Position numbers and translations under genes: made by a program. Shown here piece after piece: positions 22,260 through 31,290 of a stretch of DNA of 39,763 nucleotides. The notes beneath the pieces are model-generated. The model saw only the letters and a program-made list of their open reading frames with translations. It was not told the DNA's origin and did no database searches. This DNA is from Thermincola carboxydiphila (GTDB lineage: Bacteria > Bacillota > Thermincolia > Thermincolales > UBA2595): the NCBI GenBank assembly GCA_016841725.1, contig JAENYP010000022.1, positions 1-39,763 of the forward strand, read 5' to 3'. Within the stretch, counting starts at the first letter, position 1; every line of letters starts with the position of its first letter.

Positions 22260-22461
22260 ATGTACTCCTCCGTTATGGCTAATTGTCAATCACTTCATTA
22301 TAGCATACCGGAACATTAGGGGGCAAAAAAGGATTTTCGATCCATAGGCAAAAAAGAATCTAACATCCGGGTGTTAAGCAGCATAAACTATATAGTGAAC
22401 TAGATTCTGGTTTGGTTTAAGTGATTTATGGCCACTTTATACATTTACGGGAGGAAAAAAA

Positions 22462-23358
22462 ATGATCAATCATGAATTCCCAGGTCCACCGGCAGCAAGT
22501 TTTAACCCTGCTGCCACTGCCGCTGCCCTGGACGAAATGAGGTTTTGGGTCCGGATTATGGGTGAACATGCCAAATTTATACGTTCGGGAATCGACCCTT
22601 CCCAAGAAACAACCTTTAGAAATGCAGATGCTTTTGCGGTAGAATTTGATAGGCTTCAAAGGGCTGTTGCTTGTACACCTCCTGGCGATTTTTCTGCAGT
22701 AAGTGCTTTACTATCGGAAGTAATTCCACGAACTGCAGCCCTTAGAAATTTTAAAGCGCAGCTTTTTAAAGCAATCTCGCAATGTGCAGCTGTGGCGGAA
22801 CTGCCTGCAGCGCTTCTTGACCATATCAGGCGGGAAGCAGACTTTTTCCTGAATAACTTATCCAGGGCAATGGGCCAACCGGCGGTACCCAGAGAAATCT
22901 TGGGGATACCTGATGGTGGAACGCCGGCCACCGTATTACCCAGGCTTTTAATTCCCTTTGCCGGTCAAAACATATTACTCATAGCAAGAGATGAAAACCT
23001 TTTCCACCTCCGGATTCAGGAGGAGCATGGCGAAGTACTGCTCCTGGTAGCTTACAGGCCCAAGCTGCAGGATATGCTTTACCGGGAAACTGCTAAATTT
23101 GAAAATCAAATAGAAACACTGCATCAGCAAGCCATGTCTGTCCCACTTCGGTCAAAGGCATTGCTCAAGTTTAATGCAAAAGTAAGGGATGTCATGATGT
23201 GCTGGCATGATTTCCTCATGGAGCTATTTCAAGATGTCATAAACTGCAAAGTTCCCTCCGGTCAAATCAACACCCCAGCTTTAATACTGGACCATATGGC
23301 CAGGGAGGTCGAATATTATATCAGTGTTATAGATATTGTTAACAGGACTATCGCCTGA
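22462..23358 (+). CDS. DUF2935 helical-bundle protein
   Basis: The 298-residue protein has two similar helical halves. The first begins ALDEMRFWVRIMGEHAKFI (about 26-44), with later Glu and His residues. The second begins near residue 205 (YRETAKFENQIETL) and ends EVEYYISVIDIVNRT. The repeated E..FW..H and E..YY patterns are those of DUF2935, a four-helix-bundle family that may bind metal like ferritins. A 45-residue insert (PREILGIPDGG..LLIARDEN, about 145-190) separates the halves. GGGAGG lies upstream of the ATG. Function is unknown; the family is common in spore formers. No transport or redox partner is nearby. Confidence 0.75.
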   Translation: MINHEFPGPPAASFNPAATAAALDEMRFWVRIMGEHAKFIRSGIDPSQETTFRNADAFAVEFDRLQRAVACTPPGDFSAVSALLSEVIPRTAALRNFKAQLFKAISQCAAVAELPAALLDHIRREADFFLNNLSRAMGQPAVPREILGIPDGGTPATVLPRLLIPFAGQNILLIARDENLFHLRIQEEHGEVLLLVAYRPKLQDMLYRETAKFENQIETLHQQAMSVPLRSKALLKFNAKVRDVMMCWHDFLMELFQDVINCKVPSGQINTPALILDHMAREVEYYISVIDIVNRTIA

Positions 23359-23382
23359 GAAACTGCCCTGATTCTATTAGTT

Positions 23383-23428
23383 AAAAGGAGTGCCCCATGA
23401 GCTTTTAATTAATGGAACACTCCCTTTT
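23383..23428. terminator. Bidirectional terminator
   Basis: AAAAGGAGTG pairs with CACTCCCTTTT, with an inner CCAT/ATGG stem, between the DUF2935 gene (plus) and the 57-residue gene (minus). It has T-runs in both directions. Confidence 0.8.
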
Positions 23429-23439
23429 GATATCATCCT

Positions 23440-23613
23440 CTATTTCTCCGGAGGCCTTTCAGGAGTTTTCTGTTCAGCTGCCTCAGTGATTTCCTCATTT
23501 AGGTTTTCTGTGAGCTGAACACCGGCGGGCACTCCGTAATCGGGGATATTGGTTTTTCCGATATACTTGTCCTCTTGATTATCTTTGCGATACTTCTGTT
23601 CTTTATCTGGCAA
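23440..23613 (-). CDS. Small charged hypothetical protein (57 residues)
   Basis: The open frame starts at a TTG that has GGAGG 9 bases upstream and ends in TAG; an ATG closer to the GGAGG is out of frame and stops at once. The product is very hydrophilic (LPDKEQKYRKDNQEDKYIGK at the start, ending PERPPEK), without membrane helix or Cys. I do not recognise it. It lies 60 bases downstream of a 77-residue small gene on the same strand, and both end at the terminator near 23400, so they form a small operon. The good ribosome binding site and the clean reading favour a real gene. Confidence 0.6.
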   Translation of the reverse strand: MPDKEQKYRKDNQEDKYIGKTNIPDYGVPAGVQLTENLNEEITEAAEQKTPERPPEK

Positions 23614-23673
23614 CAGGCATTACCTCCTTCACGGATATTTTGTCCATGCAGCATTGTTTCCCCGATACCCCGC

Positions 23674-23907
23674 TTACTCACTGTTAATTCGATCGGCGAT
23701 CTCGTTATTCAGGCCGCCCAAAGGGAGAGCCATAACATCTTCTGCCCTCTTTTCACTGGCAGCGCCGGCAATGGCATTATCCAGCGCTATCCCGGCTGCA
23801 TCTCCCATTTGCTGGATCATATCTGAGCCTGAAGTAACCCCCGGTATGCGGGTTTCATCTTTGTGACTGCCTTTGTTTTTGGTTGTAGCGGGTGCCTTGC
23901 GAACCAT
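23674..23907 (-). CDS. Small hypothetical protein (77 residues)
   Basis: The ATG at 23907 has AAGGAGGTG upstream. The protein begins with a basic, disordered stretch (MVRKAPATTKNKGSHKDETR) and continues with an Ala/Gly/Asn-rich helical segment ending GGLNNEIADRINSE. The Ala/Asn/Gly-rich composition and small size recall spore-core proteins, but the alpha/beta SASP signature is not there, so I give no function. A 57-residue gene follows on the same strand. Confidence 0.65.
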   Translation of the reverse strand: MVRKAPATTKNKGSHKDETRIPGVTSGSDMIQQMGDAAGIALDNAIAGAASEKRAEDVMALPLGGLNNEIADRINSE

Positions 23908-24028
23908 TTTATGCTAACACCTCCTTCAATATATCATTAATATCTCTCCCTTTCCGGTTTTTCATTACTACGTTTTAGAAATGCCTGTTTTGCAAGGCTC
24001 ATCCCTTTTAAATTAGTTAAGCAATATT

Positions 24029-24058
24029 AAATACCCCAAATATTTAATTTGGGGCATT
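24029..24058. terminator. Terminator of the PQQ-propeller gene
   Basis: CCCCAAAT (24034-24041) pairs with ATTTGGGG (24047-24054), and flanking AAAT/ATTT extend the stem. It lies 24 bases past the stop of the minus-strand gene at 24082. The small gene at 23907 starts further along the same strand. Confidence 0.65.
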
Positions 24059-24081
24059 TCGTTTGCAGAACTTAAATCGTC

Positions 24082-24741
24082 TTACAATGCCGGCAGGCGA
24101 TAGCCTCTGATGTAATGTGCCTCTTTAGGCGGAACTGCGGTCTCTAACAACAGTTTTCCGGTTTCCGCCGCAAAGGCCAGCAAAACAGTTTCTTCCCTCT
24201 CCCCGGCATCTCCCTTCTCCCCGGCCGAACCTCCTCCGGCAAACACCAGCACCCTATTTCCCGTAACCACCAGCTGAGGCACATCGACTGTCCCATCTCT
24301 TCCATAAACCCGGCTCTGTTCTGTGCTGACAGGAACTGACCAGATAAGTTTCCCGGAATTCTTGTCAAATGCATACAGCTTATATGCCTCATCAGTAACA
24401 TATACCCGCTCATGGTCTGCCGCAGGCCGGTTCCTGACTGCCCCTTCCACAGCCGCGCTCCATAACTGCTGTCCGGTAAGGGCATCAAAACAGTACAAAA
24501 CACCCGAACCGCTCCCTGTAAAAATCCGACCGTCAAAAAGAGGAGCAGCCAGAGCCCCGGTTTTAAACTCCCTGGTCTTATCCGGCGAACGACGATTAAC
24601 CTGGTCTGGCAGTGCCGGCCCCTTTTCCACCAGAGCCTCACAGGTTTTCCGGCCATCAACCTTGTGAGATATTAGGCCCTTAATTCTTTGAAACTGCATA
24701 ACAGCTCTCTCAGTACGCGATTTCACTGTATGAATCACCAT
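24082..24741 (-). CDS. Short PQQ-type beta-propeller protein
   Basis: The ATG at 24741 is preferred because AGGGGTGTG lies just upstream. The 219-residue protein has about three propeller blades with the PQQ-like repeat pattern LYxFDxxTGxxxW (GVLYCFDALTGQQLWSA, YKLYAFDKNSGKLIWSV, LLAFAAETGKLLLE). No signal peptide is seen and the first 55 residues look unrelated to a propeller. Full propellers have six to eight blades, so this is a fragment, an oligomerising half-propeller, or a decayed copy. A perfect 24-bp palindrome sits upstream at 24760-24783. Its role is unknown. Confidence 0.65.
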   Translation of the reverse strand: MVIHTVKSRTERAVMQFQRIKGLISHKVDGRKTCEALVEKGPALPDQVNRRSPDKTREFKTGALAAPLFDGRIFTGSGSGVLYCFDALTGQQLWSAAVEGAVRNRPAADHERVYVTDEAYKLYAFDKNSGKLIWSVPVSTEQSRVYGRDGTVDVPQLVVTGNRVLVFAGGGSAGEKGDAGEREETVLLAFAAETGKLLLETAVPPKEAHYIRGYRLPAL

Positions 24742-24759
24742 ACCGGACACACCCCTTTA

Positions 24760-24783
24760 GAGTATCTTTATATAAAGATACTC
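24760..24783. promoter_or_regulatory. Perfect 24-bp palindrome, candidate operator
   Basis: GAGTATCTTTAT is followed directly by its exact inverted copy ATAAAGATACTC. It lies in the 70-bp gap between the GGDEF-EAL gene and the PQQ-propeller gene, 19 bases upstream of the latter's start. No T-run follows on either side, so a terminator is unlikely. A repressor binding site in front of the propeller gene is the simplest reading. Confidence 0.5.
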
Positions 24784-24811
24784 CAGCAGCCCGGCAGGTG
24801 TGCCAAAATTT

Positions 24812-27800
24812 TTACAAAAGCCTCTTTTGCAGGAACATTTCCGCCTCTCCGGCAGGAACCGGCTTACTGCACAAAAATCCCTGCATTTTATTACAGCTGC
24901 GCTTTCTGAGAAAATCAAGCTGTTCCTGTAATTCCACACCTTCAGCAATAATATCCATACCCATGTTATGTCCCAAAACAATTATAGTATTAACAATGGC
25001 AGCATTATCCCTGTTATCGGGAATATCCCGCAGGAACATCCTGTCAATCTTAAGTGTACTGATAGGAAACCGTTTCAGGTAATTAAGCGAGGAATACCCG
25101 GTGCCAAAGTCATCTATAGCTATTCTGATTCCCATGTTATTAAGTTCACTCAGAATGGCGGCTGTAAATTCAGCATCCTGCATCGCAACGCTTTCAGTAA
25201 TCTCAAGTTCCAAAAAGCGGGGTTCCAAACCTGTTTCCTGCAGTACTTCAGCTATTTTTGCCGCGAGGTCAGGCTGCATAAACTGCCTTCCGGAGATATT
25301 AACTGCAACCCGCACCGGTGTGAAACCGGCATTTTGCCATTCCCTGTTTTGGGCACAAGCCCTGCGCAGCACCCATTCTCCAATAGGAACAATCAATCCG
25401 GTTTCCTCGGCTGCCGGAATAAATTTGTCCGGAATAACCAGTCCCAGTTCGGGATGCATCCACCTTACCAGGGCTTCCATGCCTGTTATCTCACCAGAAT
25501 TAATATCTACCTGGGGTTGATAACAGACCACAAACTGCTCCAGCTCAAGGGCATGGTGGAGGCTGTTTTCAAGGGAAAGCCGTTCATGAACCATGATGTT
25601 CATAGCAGGGGTATAGGAACAGAAATTGTTTCTGCCGCTTTCTTTGGCCCGATACATTGCCATATCAGCATTTTTCAGGAGTGTATCAGGGTCTTCACCA
25701 TCAAAGGGATACATGGAAATTCCGATACTAGTGGTAATATGAAACTCCTGACCTGCCATTAGCCAGGGCTCTCGCATCACTGAGAGCACCCTGAGGGCAA
25801 TAATTTCCACATCCTCCCTGCCGGAGACTTCAGGCAGCAAAATGGCAAATTCATCACCCCCCAGCCGGGAAATAGTGTCACAGTCGCGCACACAGGTCTG
25901 CAGCCTGTTAACCACATTTTGCAGTAACTGATCGCCGAAAGCATGACCCAGCATATCGTTAACACGTTTGAATCTATCGAGGTCCAGGAACATGACAGCC
26001 AGCTGGCCATTTTGATGCCTAGTCCGTGCCAGTTCCAAAGTGAGCCTGTCAACAAACAGTATTCTGTTGGGCACATCAGTCAGGGAATCATGGTGAGCCT
26101 GATATACCAATTGCTGCATCATATTGCGCCTTTCGGTAATGTCACGGAAAACCAGGACAGCCCCAATGATCCGGCCTGCCCGCTCTTTGATAGGTGAGGC
26201 AACACATTCTATGACATATTTATTCCCCACCCGGTCAGTTAAAACAGCATTATGGGAGGAAAAACCGCCGCCATTCCCTTCACGCATACAGTATTCAACA
26301 GGATTCTCAAGCTTCTCGCCAGTTTCACTGCCTATCCGGAATACCTCCAGGAGGGGTTTCCCCCTGGCTTCCTCATTGGTCCAGCCGGTAAGTTTTCCTG
26401 CCACCGGATTAAGGTATTCAACGTCTCCCCTGGCATTTGTACTGATAACCGCATCACCGATGGAATGCAGGGTAACCAGGGCACGTTCCTTCTCTTCCCA
26501 TATCATCTGTTCTGTTCTTCTGCGTACCTCCTCAGCCCTGGTGCGTTCACTGATATCCCTGATAACCTCTATGGCCCCGATAATTTCTCCGGCAGCATCC
26601 CTGAGTGGCGAGGATGTGATTTCTACATGTATTTCACCCTTGCCACCCCGGGCAGTAAAATGCCTCTCTGTGGTATGGATAACCCCGTCACGAAATGACA
26701 TCTGCACAGGACAGCCCATACAGACATCTTCTTTGTTTTCGTAAGCGGCATAACAGTATTCCCCCATATAATCACCTATGAGGTCCTTGCAGATACCGTT
26801 TTGAAAGAGGATTTTGAAATTAGTATCCTGAATGCTGATACCGTCACCTATCCCGGCTACAATGGCCTCAAGGGTATTTTTTTCCTCTTCGACTTTTATC
26901 TTGGCTGCCTGCAGCTCACTGAAATTCTCCCGAAGCGTGGCTGCCATGGATTTAAAGTTATCTACCAGGGATGTCATCTCCGCCAGGGAACTGAGCGGCC
27001 AGGCAACAGCCTGCCCATGGAGAATCTTTTCCGGGAGATTTGTGGTGACTCCGGCCAGGCTGGAAACAGGTCCCACCAACCCGCGGCAGATAACGTCCGC
27101 AAAAATCAAAGCCAGTATAGCCAAAACCAGTATTCCGGTCATATTTTTAATATTCGTGTCCATAGCCTCCTGGAGGAAAGGCGCCATGGAAACTTCGGTA
27201 ACCAAAGTCCAGTCAGTATAGCTGCCAACCGGTTTCTCTGTTATATAAAATGATTCCTGCCAGCGCACCAGTCCCGGCTGGCGCCCCGAAGAACCCGGTA
27301 TCCAATGAAAAATGTTGTTTCCAAAGACTGCTTTGCGGCCGCCCTCTTTACGGTCAAAAACCCGAGTGGGGCTGATTTCACTGCGGGTACCGGCCACCAC
27401 TTTTCCCTTGCTGTCGACTATAGTTGCCTCCAGTTCATTCCTTCGGCTGTTTACCTGCAGCAAGTCGCTAAAGTGGCTCAAGTCCAGTGAAGCAATAACA
27501 TAACCCGCAAACCGGTTTTGCACAATTACAGGGATACCCAAAGTAGCGATAGGGACAGGGTTGCCCACGCGGCCCATAAACACATCGGATACCACCGGCT
27601 GCCAGATTTCCTTCAGTTCCCTGTAATAATCTCTGTCGGAAAAATTCAGCCCGACTGCCGGTTTCCCGTTTTCATCAACATCCGGCGAAAAGACTCTGCT
27701 GGTCCCCTCTGCATCATCTATGTGAACCCGGATAATATCCGAGTGTGACATTCTCAATATGGCGGCGCTTACCTGTAACTCCTCTGTTGTCAGGTCATCC

Positions 27801-28543
27801 CTTGCAGCCAAAGAGGCAAGTTCAGCCAGCGCCCCTAAATGGTCCTGTTTCCATATGTTTAAGTTGTCAATAATCTGTGTGGATGAAGTTTCAATTATTA
27901 TCTCAATCTCTTTCTGCATATCTGCCTGTTCCCTTTGGTTATCCACAGCCATTAATATCAGGGCTGGAAAAAGCACAATGGAAATCAGCACATTAAATAA
28001 AAGCTGTCTTAAACTGGCAGGGTTTCCCTTATTGGGTTCCCGGTCAATACCGGCCCACTTGTCTAAAGGCAGGTGTGTATACAATACATTGGCAGCCAGG
28101 GCGTTAAAAATACCGTTTACTGCTGCCTTCAGAGAAATCAGCAAAGCAATTTGAAAATCCACTCCCAGTGCCTTAATATTAAAAAGCCAAATTGCCGGAA
28201 AACCGATACAGACCCAGAAAATGACTCCGGGAATAATAATGGTTTCCCCTCTTCGTTTTAAGAAATATCCGACAAACAGGGCTTCTAACATGAAAACCGG
28301 AAATGATAACGGCTGCCTTAAGTATAAGGTGCAGCCTGCAGCAGCAGCAGAAAGAAGACCCCACCCGAGTCCGAATATACGAAGCGCCAGGAGTACGGCA
28401 ATACTGCCAAAAAAGAACTCCACTCCTAACGCCAGTGAGAGACTCATAAAATTGCCGGCAATACCGAGGGCAGCAAGAACTGCTAAAAAAAGAGCTGCCC
28501 TTATAGGCCTATTTATGCTGCTGGCTCTATTAAATCCGGTCAT
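24812..28543 (-). CDS. Membrane sensor with dCache, PAS, GGDEF and EAL domains
   Basis: The start at 28543 has GGAGG 6 bases upstream; an open frame reaches to 28654 without such a site. The 1243-residue protein has about six N-terminal membrane helices, a dCache-like extracellular region (about 215-470), another helix, a HAMP-like segment, two PAS domains, then GGDEF and EAL. The first PAS has a Cys cluster (YCYAAYENKEDVCMGCPVQ). The GGDEF motif RLGGDEF is intact with an RxxD inhibitory site (RDCD) five residues upstream. The EAL domain has MEALVRW, ELEITES, DDFGTGYSS and AEGVE. Both the cyclase and phosphodiesterase sites look functional, so it may make or break c-di-GMP depending on an external ligand and a PAS signal. 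It is divergent from cls. Confidence 0.94.
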   Translation of the reverse strand: MTGFNRASSINRPIRAALFLAVLAALGIAGNFMSLSLALGVEFFFGSIAVLLALRIFGLGWGLLSAAAAGCTLYLRQPLSFPVFMLEALFVGYFLKRRGETIIIPGVIFWVCIGFPAIWLFNIKALGVDFQIALLISLKAAVNGIFNALAANVLYTHLPLDKWAGIDREPNKGNPASLRQLLFNVLISIVLFPALILMAVDNQREQADMQKEIEIIIETSSTQIIDNLNIWKQDHLGALAELASLAARDDLTTEELQVSAAILRMSHSDIIRVHIDDAEGTSRVFSPDVDENGKPAVGLNFSDRDYYRELKEIWQPVVSDVFMGRVGNPVPIATLGIPVIVQNRFAGYVIASLDLSHFSDLLQVNSRRNELEATIVDSKGKVVAGTRSEISPTRVFDRKEGGRKAVFGNNIFHWIPGSSGRQPGLVRWQESFYITEKPVGSYTDWTLVTEVSMAPFLQEAMDTNIKNMTGILVLAILALIFADVICRGLVGPVSSLAGVTTNLPEKILHGQAVAWPLSSLAEMTSLVDNFKSMAATLRENFSELQAAKIKVEEEKNTLEAIVAGIGDGISIQDTNFKILFQNGICKDLIGDYMGEYCYAAYENKEDVCMGCPVQMSFRDGVIHTTERHFTARGGKGEIHVEITSSPLRDAAGEIIGAIEVIRDISERTRAEEVRRRTEQMIWEEKERALVTLHSIGDAVISTNARGDVEYLNPVAGKLTGWTNEEARGKPLLEVFRIGSETGEKLENPVEYCMREGNGGGFSSHNAVLTDRVGNKYVIECVASPIKERAGRIIGAVLVFRDITERRNMMQQLVYQAHHDSLTDVPNRILFVDRLTLELARTRHQNGQLAVMFLDLDRFKRVNDMLGHAFGDQLLQNVVNRLQTCVRDCDTISRLGGDEFAILLPEVSGREDVEIIALRVLSVMREPWLMAGQEFHITTSIGISMYPFDGEDPDTLLKNADMAMYRAKESGRNNFCSYTPAMNIMVHERLSLENSLHHALELEQFVVCYQPQVDINSGEITGMEALVRWMHPELGLVIPDKFIPAAEETGLIVPIGEWVLRRACAQNREWQNAGFTPVRVAVNISGRQFMQPDLAAKIAEVLQETGLEPRFLELEITESVAMQDAEFTAAILSELNNMGIRIAIDDFGTGYSSLNYLKRFPISTLKIDRMFLRDIPDNRDNAAIVNTIIVLGHNMGMDIIAEGVELQEQLDFLRKRSCNKMQGFLCSKPVPAGEAEMFLQKRLL

Positions 28544-28739
28544 AATATCCTCCGCAAAATAATACAAATCATTATTATTATAAATACGACATTTATATAG
28601 TTTCTTCCTGCGCGGATTGGTAATTTTCGACAATAAGGCTTTGAGTATTAGCAAAAAATGGCATCAAGATTTCTGGAAATTTTGCGGGTTTTCTGGTAAC
28701 ATTAAAAAAACGGCAGGCTAAAAGCCTCGGAGGTAACTT

Positions 28740-30215
28740 ATGTTAACAGATTTATGGTCTCTTTATGGTGAAGGAATTGTGTGGGCCTATTCGGTATCTA
28801 CCACAATTCTCATAATAGTGGTCAGTTTCCTGATTTTCATGGAAAAGAAAAACCCCTATAAAACAATTGCCTGGCTGGCAGTGCTCAATATTTTCCCTAT
28901 CCTCGGCTTTATAGTATACCTGATGTTGGGACAAAACCTCCGTAGAAGAAAAGCCGTGCGCACCAAGTATATCAATGAGATGGAGTACCTCAGAAAAATA
29001 GTCGACCGCCAGATAGACTGTATCAAAAACGACTGTGAATTTGCCAGGGAACTGAATTCAAAAAAACAATTGGTCAATCTTATGCTTCATAATGCGAATG
29101 CGCCATTTACCAGAAGCAATTCGGCTGAGGTCCTCTCAGACGGCACAGAGGCTTTTGAAAACATTTTTGCCGCACTGGAAAAGGCAGCGAATCATATCCA
29201 CCTGGAATACTATATCATCCGTGATGACAAGACGGGCCGGAGATTAAAAGACATCCTGATCCGCAAAGCCCGGGAAGGAGTCACTGTGAAGGTTATCTAT
29301 GATGCCGTGGGAAGTTGGTATCTTCCCGGCAAATATACCCGGGAAATGCAGAAAAACGGCATTGAAATCAGGCCTTTTATGCCTGTAATCATGCCATACA
29401 TCAATAATAAGCTGAATTACCGGAACCACCGGAAAATTATTGTAATAGACGGCAGGGTGGGCTTTCTGGGCGGGCTTAATGTGGGAGACGAATACCTGGG
29501 ATACCACCCCAGGCTGGGGAAATGGCGAGATACCCACCTCCGGCTGGAGGGGTCGGCGGTACAATTCCTGCAGGTTATTTTTCTGCTGGACTGGGAGTTT
29601 GTCAGTCACGAAAAACTGGCTGACGAGACTAATTCCTCATATTTCCCGGAGATGATAAGCTTCACCGGCCAGCCTATTCAGATTGCTGCCAGCGGGCCGG
29701 ACTCTGACTGGGAATCCATCCGCCAGTCATATTTTGCATTGATTAACTCAGCCCATAAGTCTATAAAAATTACCACACCATACCTTATCCCAGATGAGGG
29801 TATTTCCCTTGCTCTGAAAACAGCGGCATTAAGCGGGGTTGATGTGAAAATAATTCTGCCTGGCATACCTGACCATAAAATTGTTTTCTGGGCTTCACAG
29901 AGTTATTTTGACGAGCTTATGGAGGCCGGTATCCAAGTCTATCTCTACCAACCGGGGTTCATTCATGCCAAAATTATTTCCGTTGACGGTGAAGTAGCGT
30001 CCCTTGGTTCAGCCAACCTGGACATGAGGAGCTTTCAGCTTAACTTCGAGGTCAATGCGATGATTTATGACAGGGCGCTGGTGGCAAAACTGGACACTGA
30101 TTTTGCCAGAGACCTGGCTCTGGCAAAGCAAGTCAATCCGGCGGAATTTGCCGCCAGACCGCTTTGGAGCCGAATCCGCCAGTCTGCCGCCCGCCTGCTG
30201 TCACCTCTCTTATAA
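28740..30215 (+). CDS. cls: Cardiolipin synthase (PLD superfamily)
   Basis: The 491-residue protein has two N-terminal membrane helices (about 12-33 and 40-62) and two phospholipase D repeats with HKD motifs: NHRKIIVIDGRVGFLGGLN (about 232-250) and IHAKIISVDGEVASLGSANLD (about 404-424). It joins two phosphatidylglycerol molecules to cardiolipin and glycerol. The length fits bacterial ClsA/YwnE. CGGAGG precedes the ATG. The 196-bp upstream region is shared with the divergent GGDEF-EAL gene. The stop is directly adjacent to the convergent DUF3231 gene, with no separate terminator visible. Confidence 0.95.
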   Translation: MLTDLWSLYGEGIVWAYSVSTTILIIVVSFLIFMEKKNPYKTIAWLAVLNIFPILGFIVYLMLGQNLRRRKAVRTKYINEMEYLRKIVDRQIDCIKNDCEFARELNSKKQLVNLMLHNANAPFTRSNSAEVLSDGTEAFENIFAALEKAANHIHLEYYIIRDDKTGRRLKDILIRKAREGVTVKVIYDAVGSWYLPGKYTREMQKNGIEIRPFMPVIMPYINNKLNYRNHRKIIVIDGRVGFLGGLNVGDEYLGYHPRLGKWRDTHLRLEGSAVQFLQVIFLLDWEFVSHEKLADETNSSYFPEMISFTGQPIQIAASGPDSDWESIRQSYFALINSAHKSIKITTPYLIPDEGISLALKTAALSGVDVKIILPGIPDHKIVFWASQSYFDELMEAGIQVYLYQPGFIHAKIISVDGEVASLGSANLDMRSFQLNFEVNAMIYDRALVAKLDTDFARDLALAKQVNPAEFAARPLWSRIRQSAARLLSPLL

Positions 30216-30731
30216 TCAATTTTTCTGTCCTGGCATCATTGGCGGTATTGCCAACCAGCCCTTCATTTTGCCATATCTGCACAACTCATCATATACATGA
30301 AGCTTCTTTATGAAAAAATCTGCAAACATTTCCCTGAGCTCATCATTCACGACAAAAGCCCTTAATGACCGGATACACAATTCAAGAACATCCTGGGCTG
30401 TGGTAAAAACTCTTCTGAACAGAAGCTGGTCCTTAATGATGCCGGGGTCAGCCGGAAAGTTAGAGCTTTTGGGATATCTGTTAGGCATAGGCAGCTTATA
30501 TTTGTTCATCACCTGTTCAATTTTATTAATCTGTTTTTCCCAGACCTGAAGGTCCCCTGCCAGCAAATTTCTAAAGTCAGGGTCATGGGCAACATTATGA
30601 TATATCTGCATTATCTCAACAAGGTCATACCTGATAACCAGGTTGTCCCACAACAAATATGCCTCCCCAGCTGCCATTACCGGTTCTTTTGCCTTATTAG
30701 CCGCTCCGATATGAAAGTTGCCTATCTGCAT
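30216..30731 (-). CDS. DUF3231-like spore-coat-type protein, copy 2
   Basis: The 171-residue helical protein starts MQIGNFHIGAANKAKEPVMA and has a bundle pattern with an LLWDNLVIRYDLVEIMQIYHN segment (split around 27-47), HDPDFRNLL, and a C-terminal VYDELCRYGKMKGWLAIPPM. It matches the DUF3231 family (related to CotF-like coat proteins), but that family usually has two such units in about 330 residues. Here each unit is a separate gene. It is paralogous to the gene 23 bases upstream (30755-31264). AAAGGAG precedes the ATG. The function is unknown, and a spore-coat role is inferred from the family. Confidence 0.75.
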   Translation of the reverse strand: MQIGNFHIGAANKAKEPVMAAGEAYLLWDNLVIRYDLVEIMQIYHNVAHDPDFRNLLAGDLQVWEKQINKIEQVMNKYKLPMPNRYPKSSNFPADPGIIKDQLLFRRVFTTAQDVLELCIRSLRAFVVNDELREMFADFFIKKLHVYDELCRYGKMKGWLAIPPMMPGQKN

Positions 30732-30754
30732 AGCTGTTCTCCTTTACCGTAGTA

Positions 30755-31264
30755 TCAGTTTGACATCGGCGGTACACTAATCCAGCCCTTCATTTTACCG
30801 TATTTACACAGGTCATCGAAGACTTCAACTTCATCAAGGGCGAACTGAATGAACATCTGCCTCAGCGGGTCAGTAACAACAGTCACTCTTATCGCCCAGA
30901 CATGATGGTCAAGGAAGTCCTGAATGCTTGTAAAAACTCTCCTGAAGAGAAATTCATCCCGAAAAACCCCGGACTGGGTCTCATAGCTAACACTTTTGGG
31001 AGGTCTCGGAGGCAAAGTGATCATGTACCTGTCCAGTTCCGCTTCCAGTTTGTTAACCTGTTTTTCCAACGTTCGGCCCAGCCCCTGGGTGAGTACGATG
31101 CGGAACTCCGGGTCATGGGCCAGGTTCTGGTAAGTCTGGGTTATCATTATGGCATCATATCTTGATACTAACATATCCCACAGGATATATACTTCTCCTG
31201 TGCTCAGCACAGGTGGGTTAAGCGTATCGGCTCCACCGACATGGAAGTTTCCGATTTGAACCAT
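30755..31264 (-). CDS. DUF3231-like spore-coat-type protein, copy 1
   Basis: This 169-residue paralogue of the next gene starts MVQIGNFHVGGADTLNPPVL, shares YILWDMLVSRYDAIMITQTY, HDPEFRIVL, FRRVFTSIQDFLDHHVWAIR, and ends DDLCKYGKMKGWISVPPM. The tandem arrangement looks like a duplication followed by divergence, or a two-unit DUF3231 protein split into two genes. It lies 26 bases downstream of the cis-prenyltransferase-like gene and may be in the same operon. The ribosome binding site AAAAGGGG is further from the ATG than usual. Confidence 0.75.
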   Translation of the reverse strand: MVQIGNFHVGGADTLNPPVLSTGEVYILWDMLVSRYDAIMITQTYQNLAHDPEFRIVLTQGLGRTLEKQVNKLEAELDRYMITLPPRPPKSVSYETQSGVFRDEFLFRRVFTSIQDFLDHHVWAIRVTVVTDPLRQMFIQFALDEVEVFDDLCKYGKMKGWISVPPMSN

Positions 31265-31290
31265 GGAAAAAACCCCTTTATATAGTTAAA

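Noticed and set aside
22372-22400. Small dyads TAACATCCGGGTGTTA and ACTATATAGT upstream of the DUF2935 gene as operators
   Set aside because: They are short and no convincing promoter could be aligned with them, so they are not listed as features.
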